A stretch of 64,000 nucleotides of DNA from Drouetiella sp036703255 (GCA_036703255.1 DATNPL010000096.1:1-64000), one strand, 5' to 3'. Positions 1 to 9,498 are shown, numbered from the stretch's first letter. Notes: a model not told the origin generated them from the letters alone. A program made the numbers and translations.

Positions 1-1
1 T

Positions 2-121
2 CAAGTTTTTCAGTTCTTATCCAGCCTGCCTGACCCTCAACCTGCCATTGCCTCCATGCGACAACGTGAGGATTCCTTCAAGCGCGAATTTATCGTCCTC
101 AGCCGCATTCCGGTTTCTTAG
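2..121 (+). CDS. 3' end of an unidentified protein (partial)
   Basis: An open frame enters from the left edge (codons start at base 2) and ends at TAG 119-121, giving the last 39 residues of a protein that ends in SRIPVS. The tail is rich in charged residues and its codon use looks like real coding sequence. I do not recognise the family. It is convergent with the nucleoside hydrolase gene, about 217 bases away. Confidence 0.5.
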   Translation, partial: QVFQFLSSLPDPQPAIASMRQREDSFKREFIVLSRIPVS

Positions 122-338
122 TTTTGTCAGTCAAGCAGGTATCAGAGCCACTAAGGCATCAGTTCTCATTTTTCTTGGATGATTTCTTAAAATTGGTCAC
201 GATCTTGAGCCAGGTATAGGATTACCAAATTCTCTTCTAACAGAACCAGGCATCAAAAGTGAAAAACTACCACCTCTGAGGCGTATCATCAAAGTAAGCC
301 AGATAACCGAAGGCGTTCGTCTAATCTGTTTTGATCCA

Positions 339-1328
339 TCAGCTTTTTGCCAATAGCTGCTTTAAATCCTCTACCATTGCCGCCAGTAGATTAACGCTGT
401 CTACCTGCATCGCCACCCAGGCATTCGCTCCTCCCTTTGTTTTATGGCGATCGTCAAATAGCGTTTTGCCCCTTGTCCATTCACCTTGCGTTTCGATCTG
501 TACCTGGGCGCGACGGAACATCAGAGTTTCTGGATAAAACAGGTAGGCCAATGTGGCCGCATCATGGACTAAAAAGCCGGGGATGCCTGCTGTTTCCCGG
601 AAGGCCATCGCTGTTCCTATCATGAATTTGCAGAGGGACACGATAAACTGAGCGATCGCATTCTCCGCCTGGGTATTGGCTACCCGCTGCGCCATCTCAT
701 CAGTAAAAATCAGATTGCGCGTGATATCCAGAGGCAAAACAACCAGGTGGGTATATCGATCGAAGATCAATCTTGCCGATTCTGGGTCGTAGGCGATATT
801 AAATTCTGCTTCTGAGGTGACATTTCCTGGCACCTGAAAAGCACCTCCCATGATCACAATTTCTTTCGCTAGACCGAGAATGCCGGGAGACTTCTTTTCG
901 GCAGCCGCGAGATTGGTGAGAGGGGCGATCGCGACGATCGTAATTTCCCCAGGAAACTGCTTCAGCTTCTCAATTAAGAGATCATCTGACGATCGAGCCG
1001 ACTCATAGATCTGTATCGCCTCTGGTAACGTATGGGATAAATTTCCCATCCCATCTGCACCATGAATTTCTCCAGCATCTTCGACCCGATCGCTTGCCGA
1101 GCCGCCAATGACGCCCCGCCCCACTTCTATAGTCTCGTAACCGCAGAGCTGCAAAAGCTTACAGGAGCCAACAAATGTCAGCGCTCGGCTGACATTTCCA
1201 TCGACGCTGGTGACCGCGACAAGATCGGCTTTGCCCTGCTGAACTAAGCTAGCCAGCCACAAAAAAGCAAAAGAATCGTCGCCGCCGGGGTCGGTATCCA
1301 GAATAATCTTCGGTTTTGAAAGAGTCAT
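339..1328 (-). CDS. inosine-uridine type nucleoside hydrolase
   Basis: Family enzymes cleave the N-glycosidic bond of nucleosides, giving a free base and ribose; the product should be cytosolic. The N-terminus carries the calcium-binding signature DTDPGGDD (Asp11, 13, 17, 18 from the chosen start). Later come MGGAF, the EFNIAYDPESA segment and a VHDAA motif near the C-terminus, all typical of the IUNH fold. The product is about 329 residues, a normal family length. I chose ATG at 1328 because the open frame upstream starts with TTG at 1397, overlaps the preceding gene and adds an unconserved leader. No good Shine-Dalgarno is visible. It follows the deoxyribosyltransferase gene by 25 bases on the same strand, so the two are probably one operon. 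The base specificity cannot be read from the sequence. Confidence 0.9.
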   Translation of the reverse strand: MTLSKPKIILDTDPGGDDSFAFLWLASLVQQGKADLVAVTSVDGNVSRALTFVGSCKLLQLCGYETIEVGRGVIGGSASDRVEDAGEIHGADGMGNLSHTLPEAIQIYESARSSDDLLIEKLKQFPGEITIVAIAPLTNLAAAEKKSPGILGLAKEIVIMGGAFQVPGNVTSEAEFNIAYDPESARLIFDRYTHLVVLPLDITRNLIFTDEMAQRVANTQAENAIAQFIVSLCKFMIGTAMAFRETAGIPGFLVHDAATLAYLFYPETLMFRRAQVQIETQGEWTRGKTLFDDRHKTKGGANAWVAMQVDSVNLLAAMVEDLKQLLAKS

Positions 1329-1353
1329 GGCACAAGGAGTTTGATTTGCGTGC

Positions 1354-1893
1354 TTAAGGGAGTAATCGCTCTGCGGCCACTTTGACAACGGCTTCAAAAG
1401 TGGTGAGCGCTGTATAGTAGCCTTCTAAGCCAACCTGGTTACATTTAAATACTCCCTCGCTTGTATCAATCGCTCCTTCTAACATCAAGTTGTCGTGCGT
1501 TTCAAACGGTTCGATCGACTGTCCCTGCTCGTCAATGCCCGGTGCGCTGGCGGGTACGCGATCGGCATAGATGCGTCCGTCATTGCTATAGCCAAAAACG
1601 GGTTTTCCTTGAGCTGCCATGTAGCCCATTTCAAAGGCCGTTCCGACATCCATACTTGCGCCTCGAAACGGTGTCATGTTTGCCACAACCAGATCGCAGC
1701 GATCCATCAAGGCAATGTTGCTTTTGTAGATAGCCAGCGCTGCTTCAAAAGGCGACAATCCCGAAAAGTCCAGTTCATTATCAAAAGGAAACAACCCTTC
1801 AAAGCCATAAGCCGAACAAATTGCCTGTTTTGCGGCTGCGGCCTGAAGTGGGGCGGGCAAAAACACATCAGGGCCAGCCAAGTAAATTTTCAT
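1354..1893 (-). CDS. nucleoside 2-deoxyribosyltransferase family protein
   Basis: The 179-residue product opens with MKIYLAGPDVF and contains DLVVANMTPFRGASMDVGTA followed by FEMGYMAAQGKPV, the pattern of the NDT (PF05014) family. Glu88 in GTAFEMG sits where the catalytic glutamate is found. Members transfer deoxyribose between bases or hydrolyse nucleosides or nucleotides; which applies here is not decidable from sequence. The ATG at 1893 has a GGGAG ribosome site 7 bases upstream. It is the first gene of a probable two-gene operon with the nucleoside hydrolase and is divergent from ribokinase, so the cluster fits nucleoside salvage. Confidence 0.85.
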   Translation of the reverse strand: MKIYLAGPDVFLPAPLQAAAAKQAICSAYGFEGLFPFDNELDFSGLSPFEAALAIYKSNIALMDRCDLVVANMTPFRGASMDVGTAFEMGYMAAQGKPVFGYSNDGRIYADRVPASAPGIDEQGQSIEPFETHDNLMLEGAIDTSEGVFKCNQVGLEGYYTALTTFEAVVKVAAERLLP

Positions 1894-2111
1894 TGTTCAT
1901 CTCCCAATATGTTGCCTCAGCCGATCGCAACCTTTGCTCAACGTTCCAAAGTCTAGACTATTTGATCTGGGAAACCAAGCCTCATCCGTTGCTGACGTTA
2001 TCCCATCGTTAGTTATCTTTGATGCCTTGACTGCTTGCTCTAGTAGAAATCATGGTAGATTCAGGGTTGAAAATCTGATCGGACAGGCTGATCAGGTGCA
2101 TCAAAATCGGC

Positions 2112-3062
2112 ATGAGCGTTATTGTCTTTGGCAGCATCAACATGGATCTAGTGGCTCGAACCCCGCGAATTCCGGCTGCGGGAGAGACGCTGATCGGCCA
2201 TTCATTTGCAACGGTTCCAGGCGGAAAAGGTGCCAATCAGGCGGTGGCTGTCGCCCGCTTGGGAGTGCCGACTCAGATGGTTGGGCGCGTGGGAAATGAC
2301 TTGTTTGGACAAGATCTGTTGAAGGCTTTGGAGGAAAGCGGCGTAGGGTGCGATCGCCTCACAATTGATACCTCAACCCACTCTGGCGTTGCCGTGATCA
2401 CGGTCGATGATGCAGGTGAAAACAATATTGTGATTATTCCTGGAACCAATGGAAGGGTCGATCAAACAGATTTGGAGCTGTTAAAGCAGGTCTTACCTAC
2501 CGCCAAAATCTTGATGCTTCAGCTCGAAATTCCGCTGCCAATGGTTGTGGCAGCAGCTCAGGCGGCAAAGGCGAGTGGCGTGACGGTCATTCTCGATCCG
2601 GCTCCAGCGCGATCGGATTTGCCCGATGAACTCTATCCCCTAGTTGATATCATCACACCCAATCAAATCGAGACAGAACAGCTGGTCGGCTTTCCCGTGA
2701 CAGATGCCGACAGTGCCACCCAAGCTGCTGCTATCCTGCATCAACGCGGCATTCCCACCATCATCCCCAAGCTGGGTCAACAGGGAGCCTACTGCATCAC
2801 CGCAGCGACCTCTTTTCATATCCCTATTTTTCCTGTAAAGGCGATCGATACCGTAGCGGCGGGAGACTGCTTTAATGGCGGATTGGCGGCTGGCTTGGCT
2901 GTAGGCTTGTCTCTCCGTCAGGCTACAACCCAGGCGGCAGCGGCAGCAGCCCTTTCTGTAACCCGATCAGGGGCACAGTCTTCACTGCCCACTCAAGACG
3001 AACTCGCGGCTTTTCTCGCCCATCACTCTGCTGCCCGTGAAGAAGAGGGAGAGTACGGATAG
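2112..3062 (+). CDS. rbsK: ribokinase
   Basis: PfkB-family sugar kinase of 316 residues that would phosphorylate ribose to ribose 5-phosphate in the cytosol. The N-terminus has GSINMDLV and the substrate motif GGKGANQA (residues 37-44). The C-terminal signature reads DTVAAGDCFNGG (from residue 246), with catalytic Asp252. The usual form is DT-GAGD; the first glycine of the anion hole is alanine here, which is uncommon but tolerated in some relatives. The gene is divergent from the NDT/nucleoside hydrolase pair, so ribose released by those enzymes could be its substrate. Its last 40 bases overlap the end of the convergent histidine kinase gene. Adenosine kinase or another PfkB sugar kinase is less likely because of the close ribokinase pattern. 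Confidence 0.88.
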   Translation: MSVIVFGSINMDLVARTPRIPAAGETLIGHSFATVPGGKGANQAVAVARLGVPTQMVGRVGNDLFGQDLLKALEESGVGCDRLTIDTSTHSGVAVITVDDAGENNIVIIPGTNGRVDQTDLELLKQVLPTAKILMLQLEIPLPMVVAAAQAAKASGVTVILDPAPARSDLPDELYPLVDIITPNQIETEQLVGFPVTDADSATQAAAILHQRGIPTIIPKLGQQGAYCITAATSFHIPIFPVKAIDTVAAGDCFNGGLAAGLAVGLSLRQATTQAAAAAALSVTRSGAQSSLPTQDELAAFLAHHSAAREEEGEYG

Positions 3063-4141
3063 GCAGGCAAGCGAAAGCCAAAGCTGGCACCGTGGGGGAC
3101 ACGATTTTCTGCCCAGATCGTACCTCCGTGGGCTTCGATAATTTGGCGGGTGAGGTAGAGTCCTAGGCCGGAACCTTTGGCTTGGCGATCGCTGTGTCCC
3201 TGATAAAATCGCTCAAACAGGTGAGGCAATTCTTCTTCAGTGATTCCGGCTCCGCTATCCATGACTTTTGCCACCTGACTTGAAGCATAGGATTCCAAAA
3301 CAATTTCTACTTTGCCGCCTCGGGGAGAGTGGTTGATGGCGTTAGTGATCAAATTGACAAACACCCGCTGGAGCTGCAATGCATCCCCATTGACCCAAAG
3401 AAATTTCCGAAAGTCGGATTCACCATAGCTAAAAGAAAGATGGACGCGCCGACTGGCTGCCAATTCTGTGAGGCTACTGGCGACCTCCTCGACCAGCGCC
3501 ACTAAATCGGCAGGGTGGTTTTGCAGAACCAGCCCTTCTGTATCGTTGCGATAGACATCTAGCAGGGTTTCCACAAGCTGCAAGCTGGTCTGGTGGCTGC
3601 GTACCATTGTTGCCAAAACCTTTTGCTGTGTTGTCGAGACGACGCCAAACAAGCCTTGTTGAAAGGCTTTAAGGGTTTCGATCGCCCCTAACAGCGGCGT
3701 CTTCAGATCATGGGTCAGCGTCGAGACGAAATCTTCCCGCACATCGGCCAGCTTTTCCTGCGCCTGAAGCTTTGCCTGCTGCTGCGCCAAGGCTTCTTCA
3801 TAGCAGCGGTTGCGATCGCTGAGCACTGCCGTCACCAGCATCGCCAAAACTGCGATCGCTCGACTGGCCACAGTTGAACTACTCACCACTCTGTTTTCTG
3901 GAAACCAAGAATTCAGCATCGTCAAAATCGTTGCGGCCAATATAATTTTGACTGCATCGATGCGGCTGAAGCGTGAAGTAGCCAGCAGAATTGGCCCAAT
4001 GTAGAGATACCCGAACACATATTCAGGCGGAGTCGAGAATTCTAAAACAACGACAGTAATAAACAGTCCTAGAACAATCCAGAGTGTGCTGACTCGTGGA
4101 TCTCTAGCAGTTGAGGCTGTCTTGAAAGGTTTGAAATGCAT
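3023..4141 (-). CDS. membrane sensor histidine kinase
   Basis: 372 residues. About four hydrophobic segments lie in residues 18-108, followed by a glutamine-rich coiled linker (about 113-135). The HisKA helix reads FVSTLTHDLKTPL with phospho-accepting His144. The HATPase domain shows NLITNAINHSPRGG (N box), a G1 box with DSGAGI, FERFYQG (F box) and GSGLGLY (G2 box). All residues needed for autophosphorylation are present. There is no receiver domain and no response regulator gene beside it. It is divergent from kdpA with 495 bases between, which invites the inference that it senses something related to K+ or osmotic state; nothing proves that link. Its 3' end overlaps rbsK tail to tail by 40 bases. 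Confidence 0.9.
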   Translation of the reverse strand: MHFKPFKTASTARDPRVSTLWIVLGLFITVVVLEFSTPPEYVFGYLYIGPILLATSRFSRIDAVKIILAATILTMLNSWFPENRVVSSSTVASRAIAVLAMLVTAVLSDRNRCYEEALAQQQAKLQAQEKLADVREDFVSTLTHDLKTPLLGAIETLKAFQQGLFGVVSTTQQKVLATMVRSHQTSLQLVETLLDVYRNDTEGLVLQNHPADLVALVEEVASSLTELAASRRVHLSFSYGESDFRKFLWVNGDALQLQRVFVNLITNAINHSPRGGKVEIVLESYASSQVAKVMDSGAGITEEELPHLFERFYQGHSDRQAKGSGLGLYLTRQIIEAHGGTIWAENRVPHGASFGFRLPAYPYSPSSSRAAE

Positions 4142-4636
4142 CTGATCAACTGTAATAAAGGTGATAGATGGACTGCGAAATAAACTAATGTGATCAATCT
4201 TTGAAATAACGAAGTCTAGAAAATTTGATTGAATGACGGTGTTTAGATGCGTTTAGATGAATCTATATCTATAAGTATAGACTGCACCTAAACACCCGCA
4301 AACTCAAACTATATCTTGACATATAAAACCTGAATAGATGGCAATCTATATCTTGTTATTCCGTAGAAATGGAGAGATGATGAAAGTCGAAAGCCATTGA
4401 GCAAGGGACTCTGAATGACCGCAGGGTTTTTATGAAACTGTTGAGCTAGGACTCTGTTAGAAAGGTTATCTTCATCCACTTTCTTAACTTGATATTTGCT
4501 CAATTGCCAATACCCACATTCTTTCTAGAATTCTTGCGGTAATGGTTAGCAGATTGCTGGCGATAGCAAACAGAATCTCTATTGGCTGGCTTGTCTTTAA
4601 TAGCTTGACCTAATTTATCGGGAGTCTTTTCAATTC
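4142..4636. other. divergent intergenic region upstream of kdpA
   Basis: 495 AT-rich bases between the histidine kinase and kdpA. It should hold the promoters of both units. The only clear structure is an inverted repeat at 4238-4296, listed separately. A TTGACA at 4316-4321 has no convincing -10 partner. A 64-codon frame on the minus strand (4309-4503) has no recognisable features and is not called. Confidence 0.5.
4238..4296. promoter_or_regulatory. inverted repeat, possible operator upstream of kdp
   Basis: GGTGTTTAG (4238-4246) is repeated in perfect inverted form as CTAAACACC (4288-4296). Between them lie a second GTTTAGATG half and the inner near-palindrome CTATATCTATAAGTATAG. Nested symmetry in a divergent promoter region suggests a regulator site or an RNA hairpin. 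The function is inferred from position only. Confidence 0.3.
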
Positions 4637-6346
4637 ATGTTTCAAGGATGGTTGCAAATTGCGTTAACGATCGCCCTATTCGTTGCGCTGGCTCCCACAT
4701 TTGGGGGCTATATGGCTCGGGTGTACTTGGGTCACAAAACGCTGCTTGATCCAGTCCTAGTTCCTGTTGAGAGAATGCTTTACTCACTCACAGGCACAGA
4801 AATAAAAGAAGAAATGACAGGCTGGCAGTACGCCAGAGCTATCCTATATAGCAATTTGGTGATGGGGCTGCTCGTCTTTTTTCTGATGATGAATCAGGGC
4901 TGGCTGCCTTTGAATCCTTCAGGTCTGGGCGCTCCAACATGGGATACTGCCCTGCACACTACTATTTCTTTCATCACCAACACAAACCAGCAGCATTATT
5001 CAGGTGAAACTACCCTCAGCTATGGCAGTCAAATCCTGGGGCTGGGATACCACATGTTCACCTCGGCTGCGACAGGTTTGGCGGTTGGAATTGCCTTTAT
5101 CCGGGGTCTGACAGGTAGACCTCTGGGAAACTTCTATGTCGATCTGATTCGATCGATTACTCGGATTCTATTGCCTATCAGCATCGTGGGTGCAGTGGCT
5201 CTGATGCTGCTGGGCGTCCCTGAGACATTGGCAGGGCCAGTGGTGGTGCCAACGCTTGAAGATCCGGCTGTGAGTCAGGCGATCGCGCGAGGGCCAGTCG
5301 CGCATTTTGAAATCATTAAAGAGCTAGGAGAGAACGGCGGCGGTTTCTTTGCGATTAACTCTGCCCATCCGTTTGAGAACCCTAACCCAGCAACTAATCT
5401 GATTCAGATTGTCGGAATGGTGGTGATTCCTTCGGCTTTTATCTACACCTATGGAGTATTTGCCAATAGCCGCAGACAGGCTTGGCTGATCTACGGCATG
5501 GTGCTGATCATTTATCTTCTGTTTGTCACCTTAACGGCGATCGGTGAGTCCCAGGGAAATCCTGCGGTTAACGCGCTGTTGGGAAGCGTGCAACCTAACC
5601 TAGAAGGCAAAGAAGTTCGCTTTGGTTGGGCACAGTCTGCTTTGTTCGCCACGACAACTACAGGAACCATGTGTGGAGCAGTTAATAGCCTTCACGATTC
5701 ATTTATGCCGCTTGGGGGCTTTGTCTTGCTGTCCAATCTGTTTTTGCAAATTATTTGGGGCGGACAAGGCACAGGAACCGCTTATCTATTCGCCTATTTG
5801 ATCCTAGCGGTTTTCGTTACGGGGCTGATGGTGGGAAGAACGCCTGAATTTTTGGGACGCAAGATTGAGAAACGGGAAGTTGTTTTAGCCAGCTTCTTAA
5901 TCTTGCTGGTTCATCCCATTACGATCTTGATTCCGGGTGCGATCGCCCTCTCCTTCCCCGAACAGCTTGCAGGCATCAGCAATCCTGGATTTCATGGCCT
6001 CAGCCAGGTGATCTATGAATATGCTTCGGCTGCTGCTAACAATGGTTCTGGTTTTGAAGGATTAGCAGATTCTCAACCTGCCTCTACGGGGCTGTGGTGG
6101 AATCTGAGCACCTGTTTCAGCTTGTTAGGGGGACGCTATATTCCCATGATTGCGCTGCTGCTGCTGGCCGATAGCCTGTTTCGCAAACAGCCTGTGCCGC
6201 TGACGGTCGGCACGTTGCGCACCGATACCTTCCTATTTACAGGGGTGACGGCAGGTGTCGTGTTGATCTTGGGTGCCCTCACCTTCTTCCCAGTGCTGGC
6301 CTTGGGGCCGATCGCTGAAGCGTTTCAAATGGCCAAAGGCGGCTAA
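4637..6346 (+). CDS. kdpA: potassium-transporting ATPase subunit A
   Basis: Channel-like subunit of the high-affinity K+ pump KdpFABC in the plasma membrane. At 569 residues it is full length, with about ten transmembrane stretches. The selectivity-filter regions are visible: TNTNQQHYSGE (about residue 115), GGGFFAINSAHPFENP (about 234), TTGTMCGAVNSLHDS (about 342) and SAAANNGSGFEGL (about 473). It opens the order kdpA-kdpB-kdpG-kdpC with short gaps (38, 52 and 41 bases), so these are probably cotranscribed. Induction by K+ limitation is known for the family; the control site here is unknown. Confidence 0.97.
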   Translation: MFQGWLQIALTIALFVALAPTFGGYMARVYLGHKTLLDPVLVPVERMLYSLTGTEIKEEMTGWQYARAILYSNLVMGLLVFFLMMNQGWLPLNPSGLGAPTWDTALHTTISFITNTNQQHYSGETTLSYGSQILGLGYHMFTSAATGLAVGIAFIRGLTGRPLGNFYVDLIRSITRILLPISIVGAVALMLLGVPETLAGPVVVPTLEDPAVSQAIARGPVAHFEIIKELGENGGGFFAINSAHPFENPNPATNLIQIVGMVVIPSAFIYTYGVFANSRRQAWLIYGMVLIIYLLFVTLTAIGESQGNPAVNALLGSVQPNLEGKEVRFGWAQSALFATTTTGTMCGAVNSLHDSFMPLGGFVLLSNLFLQIIWGGQGTGTAYLFAYLILAVFVTGLMVGRTPEFLGRKIEKREVVLASFLILLVHPITILIPGAIALSFPEQLAGISNPGFHGLSQVIYEYASAAANNGSGFEGLADSQPASTGLWWNLSTCFSLLGGRYIPMIALLLLADSLFRKQPVPLTVGTLRTDTFLFTGVTAGVVLILGALTFFPVLALGPIAEAFQMAKGG

Positions 6347-6384
6347 ATTCAACCCTCTCTAAACCTGCATTCTTCAAGTCCATT

Positions 6385-8484
6385 ATGGAATCCAGCAATC
6401 AATTTTCATCAACTCCGCCGCGTGCTCCGGGTGGCCCTCGCCAATCTCGCAGACACACCCCCAAAGCCGATATGAGCGGACTCTATCAACGGGCAGTCAA
6501 GCAGGCGTTTGTCAAACTTGATCCGCGAATTACCGTCAAAAATCCGGTGATGTTTATCGTTTGGGTGGGGACGATCGTGACCGCTCTGGTAACCCTTAAC
6601 CCGAATCTATTTGGCAACGTTTCAGATGCAGGGTTAAACCAGCAGATTTTTAATGGGCTGATTACTTTTATTCTGTTTTTTACCCTGGTTTTTGCCAACT
6701 TTGCCGAGGCAGTTGCCGAAGGTCGAGGCAAGGCACAGGCAGATTCTCTGCGATCGACCCGATCTGATACGATCGCCCGCAAAATGCTGCCGGATGGCTC
6801 TGTGCAAGAGGTTAGCTCCACCGATTTGCGGCGGGGTGACCAGGTGAAGGTGATTGCAGGCGACATGATTCCTTCGGATGGTGATGTCATTCAGGGCATT
6901 GGCTCTGTGGATGAGTCTGCCATTACCGGAGAATCGGCTCCCGTGTTGAAGCAGCCTGGAACCGATATTGCCAGCTCGGTAACGGGCGGCACCCGTCTGC
7001 TGTCCGATGAGCTAGTGGTGCGGATCACGGCTGATCCTGGCAAGGGATTTATCGATCGCATGATTGCCCTTGTAGAAGGCGCAGAGCGGACGAAAACCCC
7101 AAACGAAATTGCCTTGACTGTGCTGTTGGTGGTTCTCACTCAGGTGTTCCTAATTGTAATTGCCACACTGTCACCCCTGGCGAACTATGTGCAGTCTCCT
7201 ACGACGATCGCCATTCTTATCTCGCTGCTAGTGGCGCTGATTCCTACGACGATTGGCGGTTTGTTGAGTGCGATCGGTATCGCTGGCATGGATCGGGTGG
7301 CACAGTTCAATGTGATTGCCACCTCTGGACGGGCGGTAGAAGCCTGTGGCGATATCAATACCTTGGTGCTGGATAAAACTGGAACCATTACCCTGGGAAA
7401 TCGCTTGGCAAGCCAATTCATTCCGGTCAACGGCTACTCTGAACAGGCGGTCGCCCAGGCGGCTCTGGCAGCCAGCGTTTTTGATGAAACCCCCGAAGGC
7501 CGATCGATCGTGCGACTGGCCGAAGAATGGGGGGCTACCCTTGATTTCGATCGCAAGGCGGCAGAAGGCATTGAGTTCTCGGCTCGGACGCGCATGAGCG
7601 GTACCGATCTACCGGACGGTGGCGAGGCTCGTAAAGGGGCCGTAGATGCTATCAAAGGATTTGTGCGATCGCGGGGGGGCACCCTCTCTGCCGATCTCGA
7701 TACAGCCTATGAAAAGGTTTCTCGCTTGGGCGGGACACCGCTTGCCGTCTGCAAAAATAGCGATATTTACGGGGTCATCTACCTGAAAGATATTGTTAAA
7801 CCGGGCTTACGAGAGCGCTTTGACCAGCTTCGCCGGATGGGCGTTCGCACGATTATGCTGACAGGCGACAACCGCATCACGGCCTCTGTCATCGCCGCAG
7901 AAGCAGGCGTAGATGACTTTATTGCTGAGGCTACCCCAGAAGACAAAATTGATGTGATCCGTCGCGAACAGTCGCAGGGCAAGCTGGTGGCCATGACGGG
8001 CGACGGCACCAATGATGCGCCAGCCTTAGCGCAAGCTAATGTCGGCGTAGCGATGAACTCCGGCACACAGGCCGCCAAAGAAGCGGCAAACATGGTGGAT
8101 TTGGACTCTGATCCCACCAAGTTAATTGATCTAGTGGCGATCGGCAAACAGTTGCTGATTACACGAGGGGCTTTGACCACGTTTTCGATCGCCAATGACA
8201 TCGCTAAGTACTTTGCTATCATCCCAACTATCTTCGCGGCAGCAGGGATCGGCTCACTCAATGTTATGGGGCTAAAAAGTCCGCAGTCGGCCATCATCTC
8301 AGCGTTAATCTACAATGCGCTGATTATTCTTGCCCTGATTCCCCTGGCGCTCAAAGGCGTGCAGTTCCGTCCGCTCACGGCCAATCAACTGCTGCAACGC
8401 AACATCTTAATCTATGGGGTTGGCGGTGTCGTTGCGCCCTTTATTGCCATCAAGCTGATTGATTTGATCCTGCCGATCGCTTGA
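6385..8484 (+). CDS. kdpB: potassium-transporting ATPase subunit B (P-type ATPase)
   Basis: Energy-coupling P-type ATPase subunit of the Kdp pump, 699 residues. The actuator motif TGES lies in the DESAITGESAPV stretch (about residue 178). The phosphorylation motif DKTGTIT has its aspartate at residue 330, and the hinge MTGDGTNDAPALAQANVGVA is complete (about 538). An N-terminal extension rich in Pro, Arg and Ser (about 30 residues) precedes the first conserved helix. All catalytic residues are present, so the pump should be active. Confidence 0.97.
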   Translation: MESSNQFSSTPPRAPGGPRQSRRHTPKADMSGLYQRAVKQAFVKLDPRITVKNPVMFIVWVGTIVTALVTLNPNLFGNVSDAGLNQQIFNGLITFILFFTLVFANFAEAVAEGRGKAQADSLRSTRSDTIARKMLPDGSVQEVSSTDLRRGDQVKVIAGDMIPSDGDVIQGIGSVDESAITGESAPVLKQPGTDIASSVTGGTRLLSDELVVRITADPGKGFIDRMIALVEGAERTKTPNEIALTVLLVVLTQVFLIVIATLSPLANYVQSPTTIAILISLLVALIPTTIGGLLSAIGIAGMDRVAQFNVIATSGRAVEACGDINTLVLDKTGTITLGNRLASQFIPVNGYSEQAVAQAALAASVFDETPEGRSIVRLAEEWGATLDFDRKAAEGIEFSARTRMSGTDLPDGGEARKGAVDAIKGFVRSRGGTLSADLDTAYEKVSRLGGTPLAVCKNSDIYGVIYLKDIVKPGLRERFDQLRRMGVRTIMLTGDNRITASVIAAEAGVDDFIAEATPEDKIDVIRREQSQGKLVAMTGDGTNDAPALAQANVGVAMNSGTQAAKEAANMVDLDSDPTKLIDLVAIGKQLLITRGALTTFSIANDIAKYFAIIPTIFAAAGIGSLNVMGLKSPQSAIISALIYNALIILALIPLALKGVQFRPLTANQLLQRNILIYGVGGVVAPFIAIKLIDLILPIA

Positions 8485-8536
8485 GATCTAAGTTAACCCA
8501 TGACTTTTTTTTCCGATTCTTTCTGGATTCAAACCT

Positions 8537-8806
8537 ATGAAATCTCACCTTCTTCCTTCTCTCGTGATCGCTGCTCAGATTTCAGCTCAATCAACCGTTC
8601 AACGATCTGTCTGGCGTAGACAAAAGCTGTCTATCTACTTGTTTTTAGCCCTTTGCGTTAATACCCTCTTTGCACCTGCTGTTTTCGCGGCTACCGGGGG
8701 AGAACTCGATCGCCTCCAGGCTTGGGCACTGACGCTGCTGGGTGTTGCAACGGTGGCGCTCTCCGCCTACCTGTTCGCAGTCATGTTTCAACCCGAAAAG
8801 TTCTAA
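8537..8806 (+). CDS. kdpG: small Kdp subunit (KdpG/KdpF-like)
   Basis: 89 residues with two hydrophobic segments (about 33-52 and 64-84), ending YLFAVMFQPEKF. That end resembles the small stabilising subunit KdpF, which ends in a similar membrane helix plus a RPE/QPE-F tail. Anabaena kdp operons carry a gene called kdpG between kdpB and kdpC, and this gene has the same place and size, so I use that name. The first 30 residues are a polar leader not found in the 29-residue enterobacterial KdpF. A role in stabilising the pump is inferred. Confidence 0.75.
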   Translation: MKSHLLPSLVIAAQISAQSTVQRSVWRRQKLSIYLFLALCVNTLFAPAVFAATGGELDRLQAWALTLLGVATVALSAYLFAVMFQPEKF

Positions 8807-8847
8807 GTCTCTTTCATTTCCCCTCTTTATCGTGAGTTTTTTCAGCT

Positions 8848-9486
8848 ATGAGTTTTGCTAGAGAAGCCAGTAGAGCCATTCGATCGACGTTTGTCCTTTG
8901 GCTGCTAACAGGCATTTTGTATCCGCTACTCATGATCGCCTTTGGACAGCTTGTTTTACCCGATCAAGCCAACGGTAGCCTCATAAAGAACGCACAAGGA
9001 ACTGTGGTCGGCTCTGCTTTAATTGGGCAACCTTTCACATCCGATCGCTATTTCAATAGCCGCCCCAGTACGACCAACTACAGTACGGCAAACCCTCAGC
9101 AAGATGAGGCAGGCGTTCTGAAAACTGGAGTTTCAGGAGCCAGTAATTTAGCCCCCAGCAACCCTGCGCTTTTGGAACGCATTCAGGGCAAGAGCGATCC
9201 TGATCCTGCCAAAAACATTACAGGCGACCTAGAGCGTCTGCGATCGGCAGGGATCGCGCCCACAGCTGATCTGGTATACACCTCCGGCTCTAGTCTTGAC
9301 CCTCACATCACGCCAGAAGCGGCTCGTAACCAGGTGGCGCGAGTCGCAGCCTCTAGAAGTCTTCAGCCTAGCCAACTTGAGCTGCTGATTGATCAAAACA
9401 CAGATGGGCGTTTTTTAGGTATCTTTGGCGAATCTGGCGTTAACGTCCTTAAGCTGAATTTAGCGCTGGATGCTTTACAGCCGTAA
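8848..9486 (+). CDS. kdpC: potassium-transporting ATPase subunit C
   Basis: 212 residues with one N-terminal membrane anchor (about 15-36) and a periplasmic-side domain. Typical stretches are GSALIGQPFTSDRYFNSRPS (about residue 51), the GASNLAPSNPAL segment and PDLVYTSGSSLDPHITPEAA-like text (TSGSSLDPHI at about 146) with ARNQVARVAASR. KdpC helps assemble the pump and supports its K+ affinity. It is the last gene of the tight kdpABGC run; a 12-bp hairpin follows and kdpD starts 205 bases later. Confidence 0.95.
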   Translation: MSFAREASRAIRSTFVLWLLTGILYPLLMIAFGQLVLPDQANGSLIKNAQGTVVGSALIGQPFTSDRYFNSRPSTTNYSTANPQQDEAGVLKTGVSGASNLAPSNPALLERIQGKSDPDPAKNITGDLERLRSAGIAPTADLVYTSGSSLDPHITPEAARNQVARVAASRSLQPSQLELLIDQNTDGRFLGIFGESGVNVLKLNLALDALQP

Positions 9487-9498
9487 TCATCGGGATTG

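Noticed and set aside
4309..4503. 64-codon minus-strand frame upstream of kdpA
   Set aside because: No family features, AT-rich promoter region, no clear ribosome site.
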